Shown here piece after piece: positions 7,788 to 16,800 of a stretch of 64,000 nucleotides of DNA. Position 1 is the first letter of the stretch; each line of letters begins with the position of its first letter. Source of the stretch: Plesiocystis pacifica SIR-1 (GTDB taxonomy: Bacteria; Myxococcota_A; Polyangia; Nannocystales; Nannocystaceae); the NCBI RefSeq assembly GCF_000170895.1, contig NZ_ABCS01000021.1, forward strand, positions 1-64,000, read 5' to 3'. The notes beneath the pieces were generated by a model. It ran no database searches and was not told the origin of the DNA. It worked only from the letters and a program-made list of their open reading frames with translations. The position numbers were made by a program, and so were the translations under genes.

Positions 7788-9233
7788 TCAGCCGCCAGGC
7801 CGGATGCGGTAGACGGTCACCGCCTCGCGCACGCCCTTGAGCTGCACCCGCTCCGGCTCGAGGGCGAGGGCGTCGGCGTGCTCGAGGGCCTTGCGCAGGC
7901 TCGGGTCCTCGCGGACCTCTCGCCACACGGCCTCGGTCACGCACAGCTCGTCGCTGCCCGCCGCGCCCTGGACCCGGGCGGCGATGTTCACGGTCTGGCC
8001 GAAGTAGTCGACCATGTCGTTTTGGTTGACGACGATGCACGCGCCCCGGTGGACGCCGAGCTTGGGCTCGAGGCGGTCCTCGTCGGGCTGCTTGGGCGCG
8101 TGGTCGTCGAGGATGGCCAGGGCCGCTCGCGTCGCGTCGACGGGGCGGTTGAAGGAGGCCATGATCGCGTCGCCCATGGTCTTGACCACGACCCCGCCGC
8201 AGCGGGTGATGGTCTGGGCCATGGTCTCGAAGTGCTGGCTGACCAGGGCGAACGCGGCGCTGTCGCCGATGCGCTCGTACATCTCCGTGGACCCGCGCAG
8301 GTCCGTGAACAGCAAGGTGTTGTCCTTGATCGGGATGCCGGTGCCGGGGCGGACCACGTCGGTGCCGAGGCAGCGGCGGAACTCGCTGTCGTTGAGCAGG
8401 CGGTGGCCGCTGAGGTGGGGCAGGTAGTCGAAGAAGGTGACGATCGGGGTGAAGTAGAGGAACACCCGCACGCGCGCGTCGGTGGGGTTGCGCAGGGTCA
8501 GGCGCACGGGGCCGGGGGCCAAGGTGGTGCGCGGCAGGAAGGCCCGGGCGCCGTAGTCGAGGCTCAGCTCGCGGACCTGCGTGGTCGCCTCGCCCTCGAT
8601 GGCGATCATCGTGCGCGGGTTGCCGACGACCCAGCCGATCTCTGGCAGGTCGAGCTCAAAGCGCTGCTCGCCGCCGGCCTCGAGCCAGGTCAGGACTTCC
8701 TTTTGCTCGCGCAGGAAGGGGATCAGGTCGCGGTCGATGCCGCGGATCGAGATGTTGCGGCTGAACCGGAAGTCGAAGAAGTAGTCGGCGAGGCTGAGGC
8801 TCTCGGGCTCGTGGAAGCGGATCGAGCGGAGCGCCGGGCTGATGGTGAAGCTGACCTCCACGCTCTCGTCGAGGGTCGTCGGTCGGCTGCGCGCGCACGA
8901 GTCACAGTAAAAGTCGTGCTCGAGCTGGTTGAGGCCGCCGGGCGTGGCGACGAGCTCCCCGCAGCCGCCGCAGCGCACGTTCCAGTGGATCTGCAGCAGG
9001 CCCACGCGGGTGGCGTGGAGGAACAGGGCGATGGTCTCGTCGGTCTCGAAGCCGCGCGCGCTGGCCCACGCGATCGGGTTGAGGAGGATCAGCTGGGCCT
9101 CGTCCTCGCCGTCGAGGGCGTCGACGAGGGCGTCGACGAGGCCAGCGGACCAGGCGCGGGCGCCCTCGAGCTGGGGGCGCAGCTGCGCCAGGCGATCACC
9201 ATCGACTCGGTCAACCCCTGAGCTCGTGGACAT
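7788..9233 (-). CDS. Class III adenylate/guanylate cyclase with N-terminal DUF5939-like sensor region
   Basis: The 481-residue product has a C-terminal class III nucleotide cyclase domain (about 300-480). Its first metal-binding Asp lies in LLFTDLRGSTEMYE and the second in KTMGDAIMASF, and NIAARVQG forms part of the active site. The N-terminal half includes a probable zinc-binding CGGC...CDSC pair and a DUF5939-like beta-rich region. I see no membrane segment, so it should be cytoplasmic and make cAMP (or cGMP) in response to an unknown cue. It is the last gene of a leftward operon, 14 bases after the beta-propeller gene, and ends 5 bases from the convergent QueA-like gene. Confidence 0.85.
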   Translation of the reverse strand: MSTSSGVDRVDGDRLAQLRPQLEGARAWSAGLVDALVDALDGEDEAQLILLNPIAWASARGFETDETIALFLHATRVGLLQIHWNVRCGGCGELVATPGGLNQLEHDFYCDSCARSRPTTLDESVEVSFTISPALRSIRFHEPESLSLADYFFDFRFSRNISIRGIDRDLIPFLREQKEVLTWLEAGGEQRFELDLPEIGWVVGNPRTMIAIEGEATTQVRELSLDYGARAFLPRTTLAPGPVRLTLRNPTDARVRVFLYFTPIVTFFDYLPHLSGHRLLNDSEFRRCLGTDVVRPGTGIPIKDNTLLFTDLRGSTEMYERIGDSAAFALVSQHFETMAQTITRCGGVVVKTMGDAIMASFNRPVDATRAALAILDDHAPKQPDEDRLEPKLGVHRGACIVVNQNDMVDYFGQTVNIAARVQGAAGSDELCVTEAVWREVREDPSLRKALEHADALALEPERVQLKGVREAVTVYRIRPGG

Positions 9234-9247
9234 CGAGGGTCAGCATA

Positions 9248-11074
9248 TCACTCGGCGCGGTGTGCCAGGCCCCGGCGGCTCGCAAACCACACGCCCTCGG
9301 CGTCGGGGAGCACGACGGTCGCGTCTTCGAAGGGCGTCACGCCTTGGAGCGTGCGCCAGCGGCCGCCCTCGTGGGCGAGGACGCCCTTCATGGTCGCGGC
9401 GTGGAGGGTGCCGTCGACGAAGCTCAGCCCGCCGGGGTTGATGCGCCCGCCGCCGAGGGCCTCGCTGGTCCAGCCCTTCTCGGTCTGCACCAGGCGGTCG
9501 ACTCCGCCGGCGTAGGTGCCGACGTAGAGCGATCCGTCCTCGCCCCAGGTCAGCGCGGTCACCCAGTTGTCGCGCAGGTGGTCCGAGAGCATGGACAGGT
9601 GGACCCAGCGCCCATTGGGGAGCCAGTGGATCAGGCCCTGGGTGGTGCCGAGCCAGTACTCGCCCTCCGCCTCGCCCTCGGCCACGGCCCACACCGCCCA
9701 GCGCCGAGACCGGGTGCCCAGGGAGCGGAGCTCGCCCGCGTCGTCGAGGAGCACGGCGCCCGCGTGGGTGCCGACGAGCAAGTTGCCGTCGCGCAGGGTC
9801 GTCAGGCTGAGCACGTTGTCGTGGGGCAGGCCGCGCTTTTTGGTCCAGCGCTCGGCCGCGTCCTTGGTCTTGGAGTCGTCGTCGACGCGGTAGAGGCCGC
9901 GGGCGGTGGCGACGAAGATCGAGCCGTCGTGGGCCGCGAGGGCGTTGGCCTGGGGGTCGATGGCGGCGGCGGTCCCCGGGCGGGGATCGAGGGCGCGCCA
10001 GCGGCCGTCTTCCAGGACGTGCACGCCGCGGTCGAAGGTCGAGACGTAGAGGCGCGCGTGCTCGCCGGAGCCGACGCGGAGCAGGTCGGTGACGTCGCCC
10101 GAGGGGAGCCCGGCGTCGAGCAGGCGGCGCCAGTCTCCGTCGGCCTCGCGCAGCCACAGGCCCTCGTCGGTCGCGACGCAGGTGCGGCCGCCGAGGGTGT
10201 CGAGGCCGTTGACGGCGCGCAGCTGCGGGGGGAGCTCGAGGGTGTCGTCCACGGGGTGCACGTCCGCGAGGCCGGCGTCGGGGCTGGCGACGAGCAGCCG
10301 GCCGTCGACGCTGGCGAGGGCGCGGGCGTCCTGGGTGCCGAAGGTCCGCGAGCGCGCGCCGTCGAGGCGGACGACGCCGACGAGGGTGCCGGCGTAGACG
10401 GCCCCGTCGTGGGTGGCGAGGCTCCACACCCAGTCGGTGCCGTGGCCGAGCTGCTCGAGGTCGGGGGCGAGGCTGCGCCGGCCGTCCTCGACCTGCCACA
10501 CGCCGGCGCCGGCCGTGGCCGCGAGCAGGGCGTCGCCGCGGCTGAGCAGGGCGGTGACGCGCTGGGCCTGGGCGCCCCAGGGCTGTTGGGTGTCGGGGAG
10601 GGGGACGGGGCGCAGGGCGTCGCCGTCGACGACGAGCACGCCGGCGTCCCAGGTGCCGACGTAGGTCTCGCCCGCGTGCTCGACGACGCTGCGCACGGGC
10701 GCCGAGGCGAAGCGCTGGCGGACGCGGAGCCGCTGGCCGTCGACCTGGACCCGGGCGAGGCCGGTCTCGGTGCCGACCCACAGCTGGTCGGCGTGGCCGG
10801 CCCGAGGCGTGGCCACGCGGACGCGGGTGCCGGGCAGGCCGTCGAGCTCGGTGAGCGGGCGGGCGAGGGGGCGGCCGTCGTCGTCGAGGATGAGCAGCCC
10901 GCCCTCGGTCGCGGCGGCGAAGCGGGCCGGGGGGCCCTCGGATTGGGCCTCGGATTGGCCCTCGAAATTGGGCAGCGCGGCGCAGCCGTGGACCCGCCGC
11001 GTCGCGGTGTGGACCGCGTCGAGCTGGGGATTGGCCGCGAGGACCAGCAGCGCCGAGACGGCCGCGACGCTCAT
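9248..11074 (-). CDS. Secreted beta-propeller protein (Reg_prop/sensor-propeller-like)
   Basis: The 608-residue protein begins with a signal-peptide-like segment (MSVAAVSALLVLAANPQLDA). It then has about ten to twelve repeats with blade-like patterns such as DQLWVGTETGLARV, GETYVGTWDAGVLV, GAVYAGTLVGVVRL, SIFVATARGLYRV and SLYVGTYAGGVDRL. These resemble the propeller blades of the extracellular sensor part of hybrid two-component proteins, but no membrane segment or kinase follows. The start codon overlaps the stop of the VIT-VWA gene (ATGA, 11071-11074), which implies translational coupling. It may bind a surface ligand or act as a partner of the VIT-VWA lipoprotein; the function is unknown. 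Confidence 0.75.
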   Translation of the reverse strand: MSVAAVSALLVLAANPQLDAVHTATRRVHGCAALPNFEGQSEAQSEGPPARFAAATEGGLLILDDDGRPLARPLTELDGLPGTRVRVATPRAGHADQLWVGTETGLARVQVDGQRLRVRQRFASAPVRSVVEHAGETYVGTWDAGVLVVDGDALRPVPLPDTQQPWGAQAQRVTALLSRGDALLAATAGAGVWQVEDGRRSLAPDLEQLGHGTDWVWSLATHDGAVYAGTLVGVVRLDGARSRTFGTQDARALASVDGRLLVASPDAGLADVHPVDDTLELPPQLRAVNGLDTLGGRTCVATDEGLWLREADGDWRRLLDAGLPSGDVTDLLRVGSGEHARLYVSTFDRGVHVLEDGRWRALDPRPGTAAAIDPQANALAAHDGSIFVATARGLYRVDDDSKTKDAAERWTKKRGLPHDNVLSLTTLRDGNLLVGTHAGAVLLDDAGELRSLGTRSRRWAVWAVAEGEAEGEYWLGTTQGLIHWLPNGRWVHLSMLSDHLRDNWVTALTWGEDGSLYVGTYAGGVDRLVQTEKGWTSEALGGGRINPGGLSFVDGTLHAATMKGVLAHEGGRWRTLQGVTPFEDATVVLPDAEGVWFASRRGLAHRAE

Positions 11075-13734
11075 CGCTCGCTCCGTCCGGCGGTCTCGCT
11101 GACCGCGTCGATGACCAGCTCGACCCGGCGGCTGTTGAGGGCTCGGTCGGCGACCACGGCGGTGACGTCCATGGGGAAGCTCAGCCGCGCGTCCGCCCGC
11201 GGCTCCCAGCGACGGATGAAGCGGCCCTCGGTCCCCGGGCGCAGGGTCAGGGTCTGGCCGTCGGGCATCAGCACCTCGACGCGGCGGGCGTCGAGGGTCG
11301 AGGCCGGAGCGCCCGCGTCGACGCCCTCGATGGCTTCGCGGGCGGCGTCGGCATCGGTCAGCTCCTGGATGGCGAGCAGGTCGTAGGCGCCGTCGCTGCG
11401 CTGACGCAGCTCGAGGCGCATGGTCGGGGCCTCGACGTCGACGGTGTACTCGAGCTCGAGCAGCTCGACGCGGCCGTCGCCGTGGGTGACCCGGGCGAGG
11501 ACCTGGTAGATGCCCGGCTCGACGTCGTCGTCGACCAAAAAGCGCACGGTCCACTGGCCCAGCTCTTCCTCCCAGCGCGCGCTCTGGACGTGGCCGTCGG
11601 GGAACAGGATGTCGACGCTGCGGGCGTCTCGGGGCGCGGGGATGTGGACCTCGGGGTCGCCGGGCTGGAGGTCGCCGGGGCCGAGGTAGGGGGCCGAGCC
11701 GTCGCCGTCGAGGTCGCGCCCGGTGATCTGCGGGTCTTGGCCATTGGCCGCCTTGGCGGCCGCTTCCCGGGCCTTCTTGGCCCGGCGCTCGATGGCGTAG
11801 CGCTCGTAGGCCTCCTCGCTCTCGAGCACGAGCAGGGCGGTGTGCTTGCTCAGCACCTGGTGCTCGACGCTCAGGGCCACGGCCGTGGGCTTGTCGCTGA
11901 CGTGGCGGAGCATCTCGGCGATCCACTGCTGGCGCACGCCGGGGACGTCGCGGACCTCGCCCAGCTGCAGGCTGCGGGTGATGGTCTGCCCGCCCGCGAG
12001 GGTGCCCTGGACCTCGACCTGCTCGGGCAAGGGCGCGTCGGCGGCGAGGCGGAGGTGGACCACGGGGCGCTCGCCCTCGTACCAGGTGGTGTTGATGGGG
12101 GTCAGCAGGGTCGGGAGCTCGACGCGGGTCCCGTCGTTGTCGTCGCTCTCGTCGTCGTCCGCGTCGGTCTCGACGCCGAGGTCGAGCTCGAAGGCCGCGT
12201 TACCCTCGAGCCCGGGCACCGCGACCTGGACCCCCGCGAGGCGGCGCAGCTGGGGCGCGCGCTCGAGGAAGCTGGTGAAGCTGCGGACCTGGTCGAGGGT
12301 GCGCGGGCGCAGGGTCCGGCCGCCCGTGGCCCCGCTCATCGCCTCGAGCACGTCTCGGCTGTCGCGCTTGCCCAGGCTCAGGGCGTAGAGCGGCGCGTCG
12401 CCCAGGGCCGCGCGGGCGCGGGTCGCCAGGACCGGGGCCTCGGTCTGCCCCCAGGTCGGGGTGCCGTCGCCGATGTAGATGACCTGGTCGAGGGTGCCGT
12501 CCTTGGCCGGGGCCTGGGCGAGCAGGGCCTCGACGGCGTCGAGGGTCGCCCCGAGGTCGCTGGCGCCGTCGGGCTCGAGGAGTTCGAGGTGGGTCAGGGC
12601 GGCGGTCCGCTCGGCGACGCCGTTGCGCGCAAAGCCGGCGGCCGCGATGGCCTCGGCCCCGCGCTCCCCGGCGTAGCTGCGCGCCTCGAGGTCGGCGCTG
12701 AGGACCATGAAGGGCGCGCCCTCGTCGAGGCTGGCGAGCACGGCCGAGACCGCCTCGCGGGCCAGGGGCCAGGACTCGAGGGCGCTGCGCGAGCTGTCGA
12801 CGACGATGACCGTGCGCCGAGCGGTCTTGGTGTCGGCCGCCGGGGCGGGGATCTGCGACCAGTCGAGCTCGAGGCGGGCGGCGAGGTAGCGCTGGCCGGC
12901 GTCGGCGTCGAGCTCCTGGACCACCGCGGGCACCGGCGCGTCGTCCAGGCCAATGCGCAGGTTGTCCGTGGCCGTGCGCCGGTCCTCCGCGAAGCGCTGC
13001 TCCCCGTCGACGCGCACGACCACGCGCTCGATGGCGTCTTGCATCGCGGGTCGGGCCGTGGGCACCTGGACCGCGAAGCCGCTGCTCGCCGCGGCGTCGG
13101 GGACCAGCGGCGCCATGTAGCGCATGACCACGCGCTTTTTCTCGCCGGGGGCGATGGGGAATACGCGCAGCTTGAAGGTCTGCCCGGCCTCCCACTCGAG
13201 CAGCGCCGGGTCGCGCATGCTGTCGACGATCTCCTCGTAGATTTCCCGGGCCTTGCTGCGCTCGAGGATCTCGCCGTCCATCATCTGGCCGTCGATCTCC
13301 ATGGCCAGGCCGGTCACGATGGCGCCGTGGGGCAGGGGGAAGCGGAAGGTGCCCTCGAGGGTGGCGTCGCCGGGGTTCTCGAAGATGTGCTCGACCTCGT
13401 AGCGGGCCATGGAGCCGACGACCTGGGCGTCGACGCTGAGGGTGCGCAGGGCGAGGTAGTCCGCGCCCGCGTCCTGGCCGACCGCGATGGTGTCGGGGCT
13501 CGCGTCGAGCTCGGCGGTCCGGACCTCGAGGCTGCCGGCGCCCAGGGGCACGCCGCCGCTCTCCATGGCGTAGAGCCATCGCGCCGTCTCGGCGCCGGAT
13601 TCGACCCCCGCGCCGGGGTGATTGGCGGCCTCGCGGGTGGCCGCGCTGGCGGGGGCTTGGGTCACGCACGCGCTCGCGCCGGCGAGGAGGGCGAGGCTGA
13701 GCAGCGAGGACAGGGTCAGGGGGGAGGTCTTCAT
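11071..13734 (-). CDS. VIT and von Willebrand factor A domain lipoprotein
   Basis: The 887-residue protein has a lipobox (LAGASAC). A VIT domain (about 80-210) contains YEVEHIFENPGDATLEGTFRFPLP and EILERSKAREIYEEI. A VWA domain (about 290-470) has the metal-binding MIDAS start VIVVDSSRS and SDLGATLDAVEALL. A C-terminal region (about 640-880) contains beta-rich repeats ending DRALNSRRVELVIDAV. VIT-VWA proteins resemble inter-alpha-trypsin inhibitor heavy chains and act in protein-protein adhesion. The gene follows the TPR-DUF2135 gene by 38 bases and overlaps the propeller gene by 4 bases. The three probably form a cell-surface complex, which is inference from the operon. Confidence 0.85.
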   Translation of the reverse strand: MKTSPLTLSSLLSLALLAGASACVTQAPASAATREAANHPGAGVESGAETARWLYAMESGGVPLGAGSLEVRTAELDASPDTIAVGQDAGADYLALRTLSVDAQVVGSMARYEVEHIFENPGDATLEGTFRFPLPHGAIVTGLAMEIDGQMMDGEILERSKAREIYEEIVDSMRDPALLEWEAGQTFKLRVFPIAPGEKKRVVMRYMAPLVPDAAASSGFAVQVPTARPAMQDAIERVVVRVDGEQRFAEDRRTATDNLRIGLDDAPVPAVVQELDADAGQRYLAARLELDWSQIPAPAADTKTARRTVIVVDSSRSALESWPLAREAVSAVLASLDEGAPFMVLSADLEARSYAGERGAEAIAAAGFARNGVAERTAALTHLELLEPDGASDLGATLDAVEALLAQAPAKDGTLDQVIYIGDGTPTWGQTEAPVLATRARAALGDAPLYALSLGKRDSRDVLEAMSGATGGRTLRPRTLDQVRSFTSFLERAPQLRRLAGVQVAVPGLEGNAAFELDLGVETDADDDESDDNDGTRVELPTLLTPINTTWYEGERPVVHLRLAADAPLPEQVEVQGTLAGGQTITRSLQLGEVRDVPGVRQQWIAEMLRHVSDKPTAVALSVEHQVLSKHTALLVLESEEAYERYAIERRAKKAREAAAKAANGQDPQITGRDLDGDGSAPYLGPGDLQPGDPEVHIPAPRDARSVDILFPDGHVQSARWEEELGQWTVRFLVDDDVEPGIYQVLARVTHGDGRVELLELEYTVDVEAPTMRLELRQRSDGAYDLLAIQELTDADAAREAIEGVDAGAPASTLDARRVEVLMPDGQTLTLRPGTEGRFIRRWEPRADARLSFPMDVTAVVADRALNSRRVELVIDAVSETAGRSER

Positions 13735-13772
13735 GGCGGGGTCCAGGTGGGGGCCGGGTCGGGAAGGGGGGG

Positions 13773-14876
13773 TCACTCGGCGACGGCGATCTCGGCCACG
13801 CGGACCTTGTCGCCGCGCTTGGGCAGGACGTAGTGGAAGGTGTGCTGCTGCTCGTCGGGGCGGCCCTCGTTGGTGACGACGAGCACCTCGCCGCGGGCCT
13901 CCTTCATCGAGCCGCCGTTGTTGCCGAAGTAGTGGACCTCGACGGCGTAGGTGCCGGCGCGGGCGTCGTGCAGGGTGTAGCTCTCGGGCCCGTAGCCCGT
14001 GGTCACGTCGTGGAAGAGCACGCCGCCGAGGGAGCCGCGCTTGTGGCTGTAGAACACCTTCTCGCCCCGGGGGTTGATGACCCACAGGTCGACGTCGGTG
14101 CGGTCGGTGTCCCAGCTCAGGTAGACCTTGACGTCGTTCTCGGATCCGCCGGGGAGCTCGAGGGCGTCGACGCGCGCGGTCCACTCGGCGCGCTCGGTGG
14201 CGCCGGCGCTGGCCCGGCGGAAGTTGGAGTAGACCTGGGCCAGGCGCTGCTTGGCCGGGACCTCGAGGGCCTCGGGGACCTCGGGGTGGGCGACGATGGC
14301 CTCGAGCCCGGCCCGGGCCTCGTCGAGCTGCCCCCGCCGCAGGGCCAGGTCGGCGAGCTCGAAGGCCAGGCGCAGGTCCTTGGGCCGCAGCTGCGTGGCG
14401 ACGCGCATGCGGGCGTAGGCGTTGTCGAGATCGCCCTGGACCTCCAGCACCGAGGCCAGGGCGCGCTGGGCCTCGGGGTCCTCGGGCAGCAGCTCGGTGA
14501 CCGCGGAGTAGGTGCGCAGGGCCTCGCGCTGGTTGCCGAGCTCGCTGTGGATGTCGCCGATGAGGCGGACGACGATGAGGTTGTAGGCGTCGATCTCCCG
14601 CCAGGCCTCGGCTTCGACCAGGGCCTCGTCGAGCTCGCCCGCGTCCATCAGCGCGCGGATCAGGGCGTGCCGGTGGCGGCGCTCCCGGGGCTCGGCGGCG
14701 ACGGTCTCGCGCAGCTCGGCGATCTGCGCGTCGAGGGCCTCGCTCGCCTCACGCTCGGGGCGTTCGGCGACGCCCGTGACCTCGAAGCTCGTTTCAGGCG
14801 CGCTCGCGCCCGCTTTGGGGGGAGCGAACACCAGGGCGAGGGACATCCACAGGGCGGGCCAGAGCGAGGGCGTCAT
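13773..14876 (-). CDS. TPR protein with C-terminal DUF2135 domain
   Basis: The 367-residue exported protein starts with a signal peptide (MTPSLWPALWMSLALVFAPPKAGASA). It has about four tetratricopeptide-like repeats (residues about 45-210; YNLIVVRLIGDIHSELGNQREALRTYS) and ends in a DUF2135 domain (about 235-345). The latter is marked by VKVYLSWDTDRTDVDLWVINPRGEKVFYSHK and GTYAVEVHYFGNN. DUF2135 regularly occurs next to or fused with VIT-VWA proteins, as it does here. It is the first gene of the leftward operon whose products appear to act at or beyond the membrane. The role is unknown; a beta-sandwich interaction module is the best description. Confidence 0.8.
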   Translation of the reverse strand: MTPSLWPALWMSLALVFAPPKAGASAPETSFEVTGVAERPEREASEALDAQIAELRETVAAEPRERRHRHALIRALMDAGELDEALVEAEAWREIDAYNLIVVRLIGDIHSELGNQREALRTYSAVTELLPEDPEAQRALASVLEVQGDLDNAYARMRVATQLRPKDLRLAFELADLALRRGQLDEARAGLEAIVAHPEVPEALEVPAKQRLAQVYSNFRRASAGATERAEWTARVDALELPGGSENDVKVYLSWDTDRTDVDLWVINPRGEKVFYSHKRGSLGGVLFHDVTTGYGPESYTLHDARAGTYAVEVHYFGNNGGSMKEARGEVLVVTNEGRPDEQQHTFHYVLPKRGDKVRVAEIAVAE

Positions 14877-14983
14877 GGTGCCGGGCTCACGCGCAGACCC
14901 CCCGGGCTATTCCGCCTTCACACCCCGGTGGCACCGAGCTTGCGCAGCAACCATCGCATTGCCACGCGCCGAGCTTTGGCGCG

Positions 14984-16195
14984 ATGATTCGCCCGATGAC
15001 CGACGCTCGCCAGTGGATCGACCTCGAGGATCGCTACGCCGCCCACAACTACCACCCCCTGGACGTGGTCCTGAGCCGGGCCGAGGGCCCCTGGGTGTGG
15101 GACGTGGAGGGCAAGCGCTACCTCGACTGCCTCGCGGCCTACTCGGCCGTCAACCAGGGCCACAACCACCCCAAGATCGTCGCCGCGCTGGTCGAGCAGG
15201 CCAAGGTCCTCGGGCTCACCTCCCGGGCCTTCCGCAACGACAAGTTCGGGCCCTTTTGCAAGAAGCTCAGCGAGCTGTCGGGCTACGAGCGCGTGCTGAT
15301 GATGAACACCGGCGCCGAGGCGGTCGAGACCGCGATCAAGGCGGCGCGCAAGTGGGGCTACGAGGTCAAGGGCGTGCCCGCGGGCCAGGCCAAGATCCTC
15401 GTGTGCGACGGCAACTTCCACGGCCGGACCACGACCATCGTCGGCTTCTCCACGGACGAGGAGGCCCGCGGCAACTTCGGGCCGTTCACGCCGGGCTTCG
15501 AGGTGGTGGCCTACGGCGACCTCGAGTCGGCCAAGGCTGCGTTCGACGCCAACACCGTGGCCATCCTCGTCGAGCCCGTGCAGGGCGAGGGCGGGGTCAT
15601 CATCCCGCCCGCCGCGTACCTCCAGGGCCTGCGCGCGCTGTGTGACGAGCACGACGCGCTGCTCATCTGCGACGAGATCCAGGCCGGCCTGGGCCGCTGC
15701 GGCTCGCTCTTCGCCCACACCCTGGCGGGCGTCCGGGCCGACGGCGTGACCATCGGCAAGGCCCTGTCCGGCGGCCTCTACCCCGTCTCGGCCTTCCTCG
15801 CCGACGGCAAGGTCATGGACGTGTTCACCCCCGGCACCCACGGCTCGACCTACGGCGGCAACCCCCTGGCCTGCGCGGTCTCGGACGCGGCCTTGGACGT
15901 GCTGGTGGACGAAAAATTGATCGAGCGCTCGGCCGAGCTGGGCGCGTGGATGAAGGGCGAGCTCGAGGGCATGAACTCCCCGCACGTCAAGGAGCTGCGC
16001 GGGGTCGGGCTGTGGTACGGCGTCGAGCTCCACCCCGAGGCTGGCGGCGCCCGGCGCTTTTGCGAGGCGCTCAAGGAGGAGGGCATGCTGGCCAAGGGCA
16101 CCCACGAGCACACCATCCGCCTCGCGCCCCCGCTGGTGGTCGAGCAGGCGGACCTCGAGTGGGCGCTCGGGAAGATCAAGAAGGTCCTGGCTTGA
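14984..16195 (+). CDS. rocD: Ornithine--oxo-acid aminotransferase
   Basis: The 403-residue product is a full-length class III PLP aminotransferase closely matching ornithine delta-aminotransferase. It has the N-terminal block HNYHPLDVVLSRAEGPWVWDVEGKRYLDCLAAYSAVNQGH, MMNTGAEAVETAIK for PLP phosphate contacts, DEIQAGLGR with the cofactor Asp, and the Schiff-base Lys in TIGKALSGG. The enzyme converts ornithine and 2-oxoglutarate to glutamate semialdehyde and glutamate, linking arginine breakdown and proline synthesis. An in-frame ATG at 14996 is an alternative start. The stop codon overlaps the TTG start of the next gene. Confidence 0.95.
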   Translation: MIRPMTDARQWIDLEDRYAAHNYHPLDVVLSRAEGPWVWDVEGKRYLDCLAAYSAVNQGHNHPKIVAALVEQAKVLGLTSRAFRNDKFGPFCKKLSELSGYERVLMMNTGAEAVETAIKAARKWGYEVKGVPAGQAKILVCDGNFHGRTTTIVGFSTDEEARGNFGPFTPGFEVVAYGDLESAKAAFDANTVAILVEPVQGEGGVIIPPAAYLQGLRALCDEHDALLICDEIQAGLGRCGSLFAHTLAGVRADGVTIGKALSGGLYPVSAFLADGKVMDVFTPGTHGSTYGGNPLACAVSDAALDVLVDEKLIERSAELGAWMKGELEGMNSPHVKELRGVGLWYGVELHPEAGGARRFCEALKEEGMLAKGTHEHTIRLAPPLVVEQADLEWALGKIKKVLA

Positions 16196-16800
16196 GCGGC
16201 TCGGGTCCAGACGAGCCCGGCTTTCCCTTGGAGGCCCTCGGCGACGAGGGTCCTGGCCTCAACCCGGGCCTGGATATCGAGGCTCTGCTCGGCGGGATGG
16301 GCGAGCCCAGAGAGCACCACTACGTGTTCGCCCACGTCGCGCTGCCGAGCGTGGTGCACCGGGGCATGAACGCCAGCAGCGTCGACCTGCGCGAGCTCGC
16401 TAGCTCGGACATGTTCCGGGACTTGTGGGCGAAGGTCGGGGAGAACGTGGACAGCCAGCGCCTGTCCGAGGCTGGGCTGCGCGCGGAGTACATCGCCACG
16501 GACGACGGGAGCGTCGAGGGGATCTTGATCACCATGCCGGAGGTGACCCAGATCAGCGAGGCGATCGCCGCGGCGATCGTTCGGGTGACGCGCAAGCGCA
16601 TGTTCGTGTTCAAGCGCTGCGAGCTGCGTTATTTGACGCTCGAGCTGGGCATGGACTTCGACGACCAGATGCAGGTGTCGGGGTCGCGGACGGTGCTGTG
16701 CGAGTGGACGGCCGACGGGGCGCACCACAACATGGGGACGGGGCCGGTCGTGGGGGAGTTCGGCGACTTCGCGTTGGCGCAGTGCGGGGCGGGGGGCTAG
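16192..16800 (+). CDS. Hypothetical protein coupled to rocD
   Basis: A frame of 202 residues opens with a TTG that overlaps the rocD stop (TTGA), with AAGGT upstream; an internal ATG at 16297 is an alternative start. After a Gly/Pro/Asp-rich N-terminus, the conserved-looking part runs from EPREHHYVFAHVALPSVVH through MFVFKRCELRYLTLELGMD to LCEWTADGAHHNMG. It has no membrane segment and no motif I recognise. Codon use is normal for the window. Its stop shares the palindrome CTAG with the convergent PAS-STAS gene. Function unknown; proximity to rocD need not mean a metabolic role. Confidence 0.65.
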   Translation: MSGSGPDEPGFPLEALGDEGPGLNPGLDIEALLGGMGEPREHHYVFAHVALPSVVHRGMNASSVDLRELASSDMFRDLWAKVGENVDSQRLSEAGLRAEYIATDDGSVEGILITMPEVTQISEAIAAAIVRVTRKRMFVFKRCELRYLTLELGMDFDDQMQVSGSRTVLCEWTADGAHHNMGTGPVVGEFGDFALAQCGAGG

